Source: Nostoc sp. FACHB-110
GTDB lineage: Bacteria > Cyanobacteriota > Cyanobacteriia > Cyanobacteriales > Nostocaceae
Assembly: GCF_014697425.1 (NCBI RefSeq)
Contig: NZ_JACJRU010000035.1
Span: 1 to 64,000 of the forward strand
Direction of reading: 5' to 3'
Length of the DNA stretch: 64,000 nucleotides
Part shown: positions 1 to 7,302 of the stretch, piece after piece
How the letters are laid out: each line of letters opens with the position of its first letter
Numbering within the stretch: position 1 is the first letter of the stretch
Made by a program: the position numbers and the translations under genes
The notes under the pieces: model-generated
What the model was told of the DNA's origin: nothing
Databases searched by the model: none
Seen by the model: only the letters and a program-made list of their open reading frames with translations

Positions 1-216
1 AGGTCTGTTGGGTATGATGTAGACATTGCTCTAGTAACCCTGTCGCATTTTTATCTACTGACACAATAGCGTTACTGGAGCTTTTTTAGACTTTCCAAAC
101 ATCCTCTTAGAGTTATGTTCCAATTTTGTTAATTAATTTGCAACTTTTTGATAGTAAAAGAAGAATAAACTTTATCCTTATGAAGGCAACTAAGTAGAGG
201 AAAGAATCTCGATTTT

Positions 217-816
217 CTACTCAATATTACCCACAGCTAAAATTTGTGCAACTGTCAGCACAATTTCTGGAAAAGTTGCAGACATAATTTGCTGACTTCC
301 GCTAAATTCTTGTTCTTCGTACAATCCTTCTGACAACAATAAAATTGTAATTTTTGATTCTATTGGGTCTACAATCCAATATTCAGGAATCTCCAACGCC
401 GCATATTCAGAACGTTTATAGCGATAATCGCGCTTCACTGAATCAAGACTCACCACTTCCACTACTAATATCGGCGCAGTCTGACAAACAGCCGACTCAT
501 CAAGGAATTCCTTTACCTGTTCAGTTGTGACAACATAAACATCAGGTAATCTTGACTTCCGCCATCCCGTTCTTACTCCCGCTTCTCTAAAGCATAGCCA
601 AGGTAAACTCAGGCGATTGATTTCTGTGTCAAATGCTAGTTCAATAAATTTAGAAATCAGTAAATGTCGGAAAGTTGGCGGATTCATAAGTTCTAGGTTT
701 CCATCCACCAGTTCATAACGGTTATCAGTACCATCGTTATAAGCAAGATATTCTTCAAAAGAGTATAGATGCTCTGTTGTTGTCTGTGTCATGGCGTAAT
801 CTTTGATTAAGCTCAT
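217..816 (-). CDS. Uma2-family (DUF820) PD-(D/E)XK nuclease-like protein
   Basis: A 199-residue protein of the Uma2/DUF820 family, a restriction-endonuclease-like fold present in dozens of copies in filamentous cyanobacteria. Visible family marks are the N-terminal SFEEYLAY...YELVDG segment, the LPDVYVV strand carrying the first acidic residue, the ILVVEVVS strand with the second, and YRYKRSEYAALEIPEYWIVDP, where the family ends its core. Length is normal for the family. A second ATG eight codons in (position 792) is an equally possible start, and neither has a clear Shine-Dalgarno. No methylase or partner gene adjoins it. The real role of these proteins (nuclease, repair, mobile-element related) is not established. 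The family call is firm, the function is not. Confidence 0.85.
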   Translation of the reverse strand: MSLIKDYAMTQTTTEHLYSFEEYLAYNDGTDNRYELVDGNLELMNPPTFRHLLISKFIELAFDTEINRLSLPWLCFREAGVRTGWRKSRLPDVYVVTTEQVKEFLDESAVCQTAPILVVEVVSLDSVKRDYRYKRSEYAALEIPEYWIVDPIESKITILLLSEGLYEEQEFSGSQQIMSATFPEIVLTVAQILAVGNIE

Positions 817-1308
817 TTTCTATAGTAGACTTGATTTTCAGCAAAAATCTCAAATAAAACGGTTGAAAATTCTTTAAACTCTTTACTGATAAAGGTTTTG
901 AGTAGTGTCATAATTTCCCCATTATTTTGGAAAGTTCTGCTGTGCGACAAAGATGCGATCGCAATTAAGCTAATGAGCATTTCCGTGGTACAAAACTAGG
1001 GCTGTACTGCTTCGCAGAACCCGTAGGGTAGCCGTTATTACCAGTGAATCAGTCTGGAACAATGAATGACGATTGGCTGACTGTACGATGATTCTAAAAT
1101 CATCAAAAAGGTAAGGCAACTGACCCTATCAAGTATTTCGCTGCGCCAGAAAACCAAGATTTAGGTATTGTTAAACGGCAACGAAAACCAAACATGAAGC
1201 TCATCGTTGCACCCTTCCCTGATCAACAACGAGGCACACCTGAATTTTTCTTTCAGCCATCTTCTCAAACCCCCTTGACAACTGCCTCACAGCCTTAACT
1301 TGTGACAA
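817..1308. other. gap with an unidentified open frame before truncated sbtA
   Basis: No complete gene is supported here. A plus-strand frame is open without an obvious start from about 1098 to the stop at 1296-1298 and reads like protein (it contains DPIKYFAAPENQDLGIVKRQ), ending just before the sbtA remnant. I do not recognise it. It may be the tail of a gene that recombined with sbtA, which would explain why the sbtA 5' part is missing. A short dispersed repeat (gcttcgcagaacccgtaggg) lies near 1010. Confidence 0.35.
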
Positions 1309-1689
1309 ATGCCCTTTACCCAAGATATTTTTTATGGCGTTTTAGCATTCTTTCTTTTAGATATGGGGATGGTAGCCGCTAGAAGAATTAAAGATATGCA
1401 AAAGACTGGCTCATTTTTGATTGCTTTCTCTATTTTTATGCCTGTAGCTAATGCAATTATCGGCATAATTTTAGCGAAATTAATTGGTATGTCTGAAGGA
1501 AATGCTTTACTATTTGCGGTTTTGTGTGCTAGTGCTTCTTATATTGCAGTTCCCGCCGCTATGAGAATGACAGTTCCAGAAGCTAACCCTAGTTTGTATG
1601 TGTCTATGGCTTTAGCTTTAACTTTTCCTTTCAACATTATTATCGGCATTCCTTTGTACTTCAACATTATCAAAGCAATTGGAGTTTAA
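1309..1689 (+). pseudogene. sbtA: 5'-truncated sbtA, sodium-dependent bicarbonate transporter (C-terminal part)
   Basis: The 126 residues match the last third of SbtA (DUF897 family), the high-affinity Na+/HCO3- symporter of the cyanobacterial inner membrane, which is about 370 residues when complete. Family signatures present are LLDMGMVAARRIKDM, the hydrophobic helix with MPVANAIIG, the AVLCASASYIAVPAAMRM stretch and the VPEANPSLYVS loop before the last helix. The N-terminal half, with the first helices and the cytoplasmic linker, is absent upstream, where an unrelated frame runs up to about 1298. The intact sbtB follows 4 bp later, as expected for the sbtAB operon. Most likely a non-functional remnant. 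A short membrane protein kept for its SbtB contact is possible but unsupported. Confidence 0.75.
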
Positions 1690-1693
1690 GAGA

Positions 1694-1987
1694 ATGGAAG
1701 CTATTAAAAAAATTGAAATAGTCACCAATTCTTTAGAACTGCCAAAAGTTTTAGAAATTTTAGACAAAGCAGGTGTTTCTGGCTATACAGTCATTGAAGA
1801 TGTCACAGGTAAAGGCGATAGAGGTAGAGTTTTTAATGATTTAGAAAGCCATACACTGACTAATGGCTATGTGATGAGTGTTTGCACATTAGAACAAGAA
1901 CAACAATTAGTCACAGCAATTGAGCCAATTTTGAAAAAATTTGGTGGGGTGTGTATTGTTTCTGATGCCAAATGGATTGCACATTAG
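1694..1987 (+). CDS. sbtB: SbtB, PII-like regulator of bicarbonate uptake
   Basis: A 97-residue PII-like protein directly behind the sbtA remnant. SbtB trimers bind adenine nucleotides, including cAMP, and act on SbtA at the cytoplasmic membrane. The sequence shows the ferredoxin-like start IKKIEIVTNSLELPKVLEILD, the GYTVIEDVTGKGDRG segment at the T-loop base and the C-terminal strand GGVCIVSDAKW. An in-frame TTG lies 15 bp upstream, but the ATG at 1694, giving MEAIKKIEIV, fits the family better. The protein stops right after the last strand and lacks the C-terminal CGPxGC cysteine loop described for Synechocystis SbtB. With SbtA truncated, its partner here is uncertain. Confidence 0.85.
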   Translation: MEAIKKIEIVTNSLELPKVLEILDKAGVSGYTVIEDVTGKGDRGRVFNDLESHTLTNGYVMSVCTLEQEQQLVTAIEPILKKFGGVCIVSDAKWIAH

Positions 1988-2046
1988 GTAAGCTCTGATG
2001 AGACGCGTTATTACTATCTGCGTCTCTATAAATCAAAATAAATTTT

Positions 2047-2742
2047 GTGAGTGAGGAGTATTTATCCGTGCCAATCAAACGAATAATTGAGGGGCTGAAT
2101 GAATTTCACGACAATTATTTTAGTACACACCGAGAACTATTTGAAAATTTATCACAAGGCCAAAATCCAGAAGTATTATTTATTACTTGCTCAGACTCTC
2201 GTATTGACCCTTGTTTGATTACTCAAAGCCAACCTGGAGAATTATTCGTTATCCGGAATGTTGGTAATATTATCCCTCCTTACGGAACACCGCATGGTGC
2301 TGAAGGTGCAGGGATAGAATATGCTGTGCAAGCTTTAAATATTAAAGATATTGTTATTTGCGGCCATTCTCATTGTGGGGCGATGAGAGGACTATTGCAG
2401 ATAGGTAACTTAGCTCATCAAATGCCTTTAGTTTATGATTGGTTGCGGCATTATGCTGAACCTACTCGCCGCTTAGTTTTAGATAACTACCCAGATTGTT
2501 CTAATGATAAGCTGTTAAAAATAGCCATTGAACAGAATGTTCTTACCCAGATAGAAAATTTAGAAACTCACCCGATTATTCGTTCTCGACTCCACAGTGG
2601 TCAATTGACACTTCACGCTTGGATTTATGAAATTGAAAGTGGAGAAGTGTTTGCTTATGACGCTCAGACTGGTCAATTTAAGATTCTAGAAAATCGGCCA
2701 TTTCCTGTACCAAATCCTTTAATTTGCGCCCAGTTACAGTAG
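2047..2742 (+). CDS. beta-class carbonic anhydrase
   Basis: A beta-carbonic anhydrase of 231 residues that interconverts CO2 and bicarbonate. Zinc ligands are visible as Cys48 in ITCSDSRIDP and His107/Cys110 in CGHSHCGAM, with the Asp50-Arg52 dyad in the same CSDSR motif. The body (GELFVIRNVGNIIPP, GAEGAGIEYAV, LTLHAWIYEIESGEVFAYD) is typical. The start is GTG. A second GTG seven codons in is possible. It follows sbtB by 59 bp on the same strand, so the three genes look like a former inorganic-carbon operon. It has no carboxysomal C-terminal extension and no signal peptide, so it is probably cytoplasmic. Confidence 0.93.
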   Translation: MSEEYLSVPIKRIIEGLNEFHDNYFSTHRELFENLSQGQNPEVLFITCSDSRIDPCLITQSQPGELFVIRNVGNIIPPYGTPHGAEGAGIEYAVQALNIKDIVICGHSHCGAMRGLLQIGNLAHQMPLVYDWLRHYAEPTRRLVLDNYPDCSNDKLLKIAIEQNVLTQIENLETHPIIRSRLHSGQLTLHAWIYEIESGEVFAYDAQTGQFKILENRPFPVPNPLICAQLQ

Positions 2743-2938
2743 TGTTTGTGCCAGAGCAAATATGTAGCGATCGCATCAGTAATCACTCTACCTCAAAAAT
2801 AGCGATCGCTGATATTTTTACTTTCCTCGGCCACGCCAGTCGCTGTAAGTCGGGAAACTCGCCCAACGCACTAGCTCCCCTTGCCGTCTAAACAAGCAAA
2901 TTCAGTGATTAACAGCTTATGGTGTTGATTCTCCACAT
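2743..2938. other. convergent gap with HIP1-rich sequence
   Basis: Between the converging carbonic anhydrase and response regulator genes. It holds two GCGATCGC-type sites near 2766-2808 and a short segment resembling a dispersed repeat near 2830-2880. No gene or clear terminator was seen. Confidence 0.4.
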
Positions 2939-3649
2939 TTACAACACCGGAGAGTCTTCAAATTTATAGCCAACCCCAACAACAGTTTTAATAAAAGATG
3001 GACTAGCTGGGTCTGGCTCAATCTTTTTCCGCAACCGCGCTACATGAGTATCTACAACCCGTTCATCCCCAAAAAAGTCATCTCCCCACAGTTTGTCAAT
3101 TAATTGCGTCCGGTTCCAAACTCGTCCGGGGTTGCTGACAAAGGTAGTTAACAAATTAAATTCCAAGTTAGTTAAATCGAGAATTTCTGGTTCTTGGGAA
3201 TTTATCTGACGCGAAGCTGTGCGTTGTTCAACATCTACGATAAAGCTTTGAGTCCGAATTAGTTGATTCTGGCCACCTTGGCGCAAGCTACGACGTAATA
3301 ACGCCCTGACCCTAGCAACTAACTCCCGAGGACTAAAGGGTTTAACCATGTAGTCATCAGCACCAGTAGATAGACCAATTACCCGATCTATTTCTTCACC
3401 CTTCGCAGTCAACATCAAAATATAAGGGTCTTTTGCACCAGGCTTTTGACGAATTCTGGCACATACTTCCAACCCATCCAACCCAGGAATCATTAAATCT
3501 AGAATAATTAAATCAGGTGGTTTTTCTTGAAACATCCGCAACGCATTCACACCATCACGGCTGACGCTACAAGAAAATCCTTCTTTTTCTAGAGAAATTT
3601 GGATTAACTGAGCAATTTCAGCTTCATCTTCAACGATTAAAATATCCAT
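2939..3649 (-). CDS. OmpR/PhoB-family response regulator
   Basis: A 236-residue two-component regulator: an N-terminal receiver (residues 1-120) with the acidic pair in VEDEAE, phospho-acceptor Asp51 in LIILDLMIPG and Lys103 in DDYMVKPFSP, then a winged-helix DNA-binding domain (about 135-232) with LEFNLLTTFVSNPGRVWNRT and the recognition-helix region DTHVARLRKKIE, ending in TVVGVGYKFE. It should bind direct repeats at promoters after phosphorylation. No histidine kinase lies next to it. Its similarity to cyanobacterial regulators of the NrrA/Rre37 type is only an impression, so no symbol is given. Upstream (3650-3822 side) I saw no neighbour in the same operon. Confidence 0.93.
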   Translation of the reverse strand: MDILIVEDEAEIAQLIQISLEKEGFSCSVSRDGVNALRMFQEKPPDLIILDLMIPGLDGLEVCARIRQKPGAKDPYILMLTAKGEEIDRVIGLSTGADDYMVKPFSPRELVARVRALLRRSLRQGGQNQLIRTQSFIVDVEQRTASRQINSQEPEILDLTNLEFNLLTTFVSNPGRVWNRTQLIDKLWGDDFFGDERVVDTHVARLRKKIEPDPASPSFIKTVVGVGYKFEDSPVL

Positions 3650-3822
3650 TGCACCTAGGATAGGATTAAGCAGACGACACAGAGTGATTTACTGGCTTGT
3701 CATTGTACTCTAAAAATCGGCTGGCATTTACAGCTAATCTTATTTCCAAATAAACAAGCACAGAAAAAACCTACCGTCTGCAGTCTGCTTCCCGTTCCCT
3801 ATCCACAAAGAAAAGCAGTTAG

Positions 3823-4533
3823 TTAAAGCTGCGAATTAGACAACGTGCGGTAGTTGTAACCCAAATGAGAATCCTTTTGGATTTCTTGTTTAATGTTCTC
3901 AAGATCAATAAAATAGTCGGCAACATCAATCAAACTGTCGCTGGTCATGGTTCGCAAACTGACTACTTCCACCCGACCACCTTTGCTAGTGACAGCATCA
4001 ACCGCATACGCTAAAGCTCCATCACCACTAACTAAAATTGCAGTATCGTAGTAAGGAGCTAAGGTAATCATATCAACAGCAATTTCTACATTCAAATTGG
4101 GTTTTTTGGTAGCATCTGTGAGTTGAACTTCTTTCGCAACCACCCGATAACCATTGCGACGCATCCAAAATAAAAAACCCTGTTGTTTTTCATTCGCGCG
4201 CGGGCGGGTTGGGTTTTGTCTTGTAACATCCACTACTGTATAGAAAAAAGCTCGTAACAGGCGCGAACCAGATGTTAATCGACACAGCAATTTGAGATAG
4301 TCAATTTCGATCCCTAATTGCAAAGCGGCATGAAATAAATTGACACCATCAATAAAAATAGCAACTCGCCCACGGTTTAATCCATTGATTGGAGAACTAT
4401 CGGTTCTAGTTTCTCTTCTGGATGAATTCTCACCTTTAAGATGATGTTTGAGCAAGATTTTGCTTGATGAATGTACTTCATCTTCGTGGTGTTTATAGGA
4501 ATTTCTAGGTTTGGTAAAATTAGTGAAAGTCAT
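3823..4533 (-). CDS. LabA-type NYN-domain (DUF88) protein
   Basis: A PIN-like NYN-domain protein of the LabA/DUF88 family. The domain starts with RVAIFIDGVNLF, whose Asp is a predicted metal-binding residue, continues with VEIAVDMITLAPYYDTAILVSGDGALAYAVDAV, carrying further acidic residues, and ends with GGRVEVVSLRTMTSDSLIDVADYFIDL. LabA of Synechococcus affects circadian gene expression, and NYN domains are thought to be ribonucleases. The first 50 residues are a low-complexity, basic tail. I chose ATG 4533 because GAGGAG lies just upstream of it. A TTG at 4563 would add ten residues but has no ribosome-binding site. Followed upstream by a long gap. Confidence 0.85.
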   Translation of the reverse strand: MTFTNFTKPRNSYKHHEDEVHSSSKILLKHHLKGENSSRRETRTDSSPINGLNRGRVAIFIDGVNLFHAALQLGIEIDYLKLLCRLTSGSRLLRAFFYTVVDVTRQNPTRPRANEKQQGFLFWMRRNGYRVVAKEVQLTDATKKPNLNVEIAVDMITLAPYYDTAILVSGDGALAYAVDAVTSKGGRVEVVSLRTMTSDSLIDVADYFIDLENIKQEIQKDSHLGYNYRTLSNSQL

Positions 4534-5688
4534 TGACTCCTCGGAAAAATTTAAATTTGTCAAGGCTGTTGAGAAATTACCAAGTAAACATCTGTGCTAG
4601 TGTGTTTATCTAGCGACAAATGGTATTAATTTACGAGTCTTTAAGCTAAAGCATTTAACTTGCACTTTGATTTGTAGGGGTTATGTTTTGTTATGATTTA
4701 TTAGTCATTGATTTGGGGATGACTAAATAAGGCATTAACAAAAACAGTGCAGTATCTAAATGCATGAGCTTAAGCTACACAGATTGTGTTAACTATGCAG
4801 ATTCCAAAAATGAATGCTCCAGAGTGTTGGACTCTAAGCACAGCGAGTTTTACGAGATATTCCCTCTGCCTACAAATATGTGGCTCTTGACCTTGAATAT
4901 TTACCTGTTTCTGATCACAGGATGCTAAAACTGATTTGGAGACTGCTTCCTGTCAGGTAAATGGTAAAGAACGATTGGCATCTATTGTCATTGTACAACT
5001 GTATGGCAAAATCCTTCAATCAAGCTTTTGATGACATTTGATTGCATGAGTATTAATTACTAAAAATATTGCGGTTTTAGTTGATATATGAATTACAAAA
5101 AATTCAACCTATGTTTATTTACAACGGATTGAATAATACATAGCAGATTTGATTTAGCAAATTGTTTGATTGCTGAGATTGAATAATTTAGCACATTGTT
5201 TGATGAGGTGCAGAAATAATAGATAATTTTTGGTATATATAGCGATTCCCAGTTAAGTGAGGTACAGGTAATATTTTGAAACGCAGAGGGTCGCAGAGTT
5301 AAGCGCAGAGGTACGCAGAAATTTGTACTTCAGCAGACTAGGAAACGCTATAGATTTTAGCAATTTATTTAATCCATCAAATAAGCGGTTAATCATTTTC
5401 TCAATCAGATAAATGAGAGACTTCATCTTTAATTCTTCTTAAGATAGAGGGCAAAAGTCAAAAAAAGAGATACATTTATTTATAGACTAGTCCACAAAAT
5501 GTCTTTGCTCATCTCCTCCACGGTTTTTTGACCAGGGAGGTTGTTTTTTGATATTTTTCCGAGAAAATGGCGACAAAAACAGCAAATTTTGAGTATTGAT
5601 AATTGCTGTAGGTGGCTTGGTAAAAATTAGTCAGCAAATTAATAGCTGAAAACCGCAGATTTTTTGATTAATTTAGCTGAATATAGGG
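4534..5688. other. 1.15-kb gap without a supportable gene
   Basis: AT-rich sequence with stops in all frames. It holds local direct repeats of the type gattgaataat and (c)aaattgtttgat (about 5125-5210), a dispersed repeat segment (gaaacgcagagggtcgcagagttaagcgcagagg, about 5277-5310; shown here only as a position with key word cgcagag), and a possible terminator near 5515-5550. The 4795-5035 part has broken coding-like stretches in different frames and might be gene debris, but nothing can be named. Confidence 0.4.
5515..5550 (+). terminator. possible hairpin terminator
   Basis: CCTCC at 5515-5519 pairs with GGAGG at 5536-5540 across a 16-base loop and is followed by TTGTTTTTTG. No gene ends upstream on this strand, so it may belong to an unseen RNA or be accidental. 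Confidence 0.25.
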
Positions 5689-6657
5689 TTAAGACAGAGA
5701 ATTATGTGACTTTAAGTCTAATATTTCTAGTAGCGATCGCTCCATAACTCCACTGACAAACTGATTCCCCTGTAAGTTCATGTGAATAGTGTCGTGGTAC
5801 AACGCTTGGGGGTTTGGGCTGGCGTTAAATAATTGCAAAAAATCTATATAGGGGATTTGCTGGGCTTTGGTAAACTCGCTCAACCTTTGTCGGGCGGTGA
5901 TTTCATAATCAAGAGGGCCTGGTTTACCCACTTCTCGCAGTAAGGGAGTCATGGCTAAGAGAAATTTGCTGTTGTGTTGATTTGCCAAAGCTTGGATTTT
6001 GCTAATGGCCTCTAGATTAACACCGACGCGATCGCCTGCTTCTTGCTGAATTGCTTGGAGTTCCGGTATGGGTTGCGCCTGAGTCAGGTAACGCTGCCAA
6101 ACTTCTATTAATGCCAAAGCTGGTTTAGTATCGGGATAGTTGCGATCTCGTCCTACAGGTAAAGCTGTCGGGCTAGTCGCAAACAAATCATCGGTATTAA
6201 TTAACAAAATGACAACCTCAGCCCCAAAATTGCCAAATCGCTGCAAATAAGCTAACTCATTTCTCGGCCCCCAAGAATTAGCCGACGCATTCAAAACTTC
6301 TACTTGCTGATATTTGTCAGCGATCGCTGATTTTAGCGAATTCATGATCAAACTAGAAATAGTATTCTTTTGATCTGTCCACCAGCCCCCATTGGCAATG
6401 GAGTCGCCTAACAACAGCACTCGCAGCGTTGACGGCGCAGGTATCTTCTCGATAGGACTGCTACGCATTGAAAATTGGTTAATCTCAATTTGATTACCAA
6501 AGCGGCGGGTTTGCTGGTTAGGTGCTAACAAGTAACCAATTTGGTCATCACCTAGGTAAATTAAGGGGTTGCCAAAACCAAATAGCGATCGCAAACCTAT
6601 CTCCACTAAGACTAGCAGCCCCAGCAAAACACCAATAATTAAAAATATTAATCGCAC
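5689..6657 (-). CDS. SGNH/GDSL-type hydrolase, membrane anchored
   Basis: A 322-residue protein with one N-terminal membrane helix (residues 2-22) and an SGNH hydrolase fold outside the membrane. The nucleophile is Ser86 in RVLLLGDSIANGG, the block III Asn is in LNASANSWGP, and the catalytic Asp289 and His292 sit in YHDTIHMN near the C-terminus, so all catalytic residues are present. The substrate is unknown. Related cyanobacterial proteins are thought to act on acylated or acetylated envelope polymers. The start is GTG (6657), with GGAG 12 bases upstream. The upstream ATG is out of frame. No operon partner is adjacent. Confidence 0.8.
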   Translation of the reverse strand: MRLIFLIIGVLLGLLVLVEIGLRSLFGFGNPLIYLGDDQIGYLLAPNQQTRRFGNQIEINQFSMRSSPIEKIPAPSTLRVLLLGDSIANGGWWTDQKNTISSLIMNSLKSAIADKYQQVEVLNASANSWGPRNELAYLQRFGNFGAEVVILLINTDDLFATSPTALPVGRDRNYPDTKPALALIEVWQRYLTQAQPIPELQAIQQEAGDRVGVNLEAISKIQALANQHNSKFLLAMTPLLREVGKPGPLDYEITARQRLSEFTKAQQIPYIDFLQLFNASPNPQALYHDTIHMNLQGNQFVSGVMERSLLEILDLKSHNSLS

Positions 6658-6973
6658 TGGCTCATTTTCTCCAACTTTAATCTAAGTAATTAAATATACT
6701 GTATGTTTTTAACTGATTAGGGTGAGTAGATTGCTAGTTAAATCCGATAATTACTGAGAAAAGCCCATAATTCAGGCTCAAGATGATTACTTCTGGGTAA
6801 GTAAATCTAGATATACAGATATTCTTTGTATAAAGTGAAATATTACCTCTAACGGCATAAGTAAAAATGGCGATGTATTTGTTGCAAAGCTTAAACAAAA
6901 TATTATGAGAGGTTTGAGTTGTTTTGCGAATAGAAAGACTACAATCAAAACGGACAAATTCGGACTCTAACAA

Positions 6974-6980
6974 AGGAGGA
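6974..6980 (+). promoter_or_regulatory. Strong Shine-Dalgarno AGGAGGA
   Basis: AGGAGGA ends ten bases before ATG 6991. It is nearly a full match to the 16S tail, rare in this window, and decides that the 46-codon frame is a gene. Confidence 0.75.
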
Positions 6981-6990
6981 TTCAATAGTC

Positions 6991-7131
6991 ATGTCCGACT
7001 TAAATAGAGGAATTATGAAATTTGAGGGTGCAGACTCTCCAAAAATAGTGACTGTCTCTACTGTGTTGCTGTTAGGTTCGATTGCAGGCCTGATTATTTG
7101 GGCATTGCAAGCTGCCTACGCGCTAAACTAA
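6991..7131 (+). CDS. 46-residue single-helix membrane protein, probably thylakoid
   Basis: A small gene encoding a short polar N-terminus (MSDLNRGIMKFEGADSPKIV) and one hydrophobic helix, about residues 20-44, rich in Leu, Ile, Gly and Ala. It has an excellent AGGAGGA ribosome-binding site, an ATG start, no rare codons and a hairpin 27 bp behind its stop, so it is well supported despite its size. Its layout is that of the small single-helix subunits of cyanobacterial photosynthetic complexes (photosystems, cytochrome b6f, NDH-1). A small NDH-1 subunit such as NdhP is a possibility I cannot confirm by memory. Transcribed divergently from the SGNH hydrolase and on the same strand as the PlsY fusion 170 bp downstream. 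Confidence 0.75.
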   Translation: MSDLNRGIMKFEGADSPKIVTVSTVLLLGSIAGLIIWALQAAYALN

Positions 7132-7158
7132 CCAAGAGCTTAAGAATTATTTGTCTCC

Positions 7159-7192
7159 AAGGACACTAGCAAACTACTGCTAAGTGTCCCTT
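7159..7192 (+). terminator. hairpin after the small membrane protein gene
   Basis: AAGGACACTAGCA at the left pairs with TGCTAAGTGTCCCTT at the right with one or two bulged bases. The stem is strong but has no clean T-run after it, so it may be a terminator or an mRNA-stabilising hairpin. Confidence 0.45.
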
Positions 7193-7302
7193 AAGCATAT
7201 AAAAAAAGTCCCAATAAAATCGTTAAATAACTTAAACAAAAAATTTAGAATTTGAGATTTGAGATTTTAGATTAAGATTGCATCTAAAATCCAATATCAA
7301 CA

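Noticed and set aside
6734..6985. 83-codon minus-strand frame upstream of the small membrane protein
   Set aside because: It covers the promoter and ribosome-binding site of the 6991 gene and has no protein-like features.
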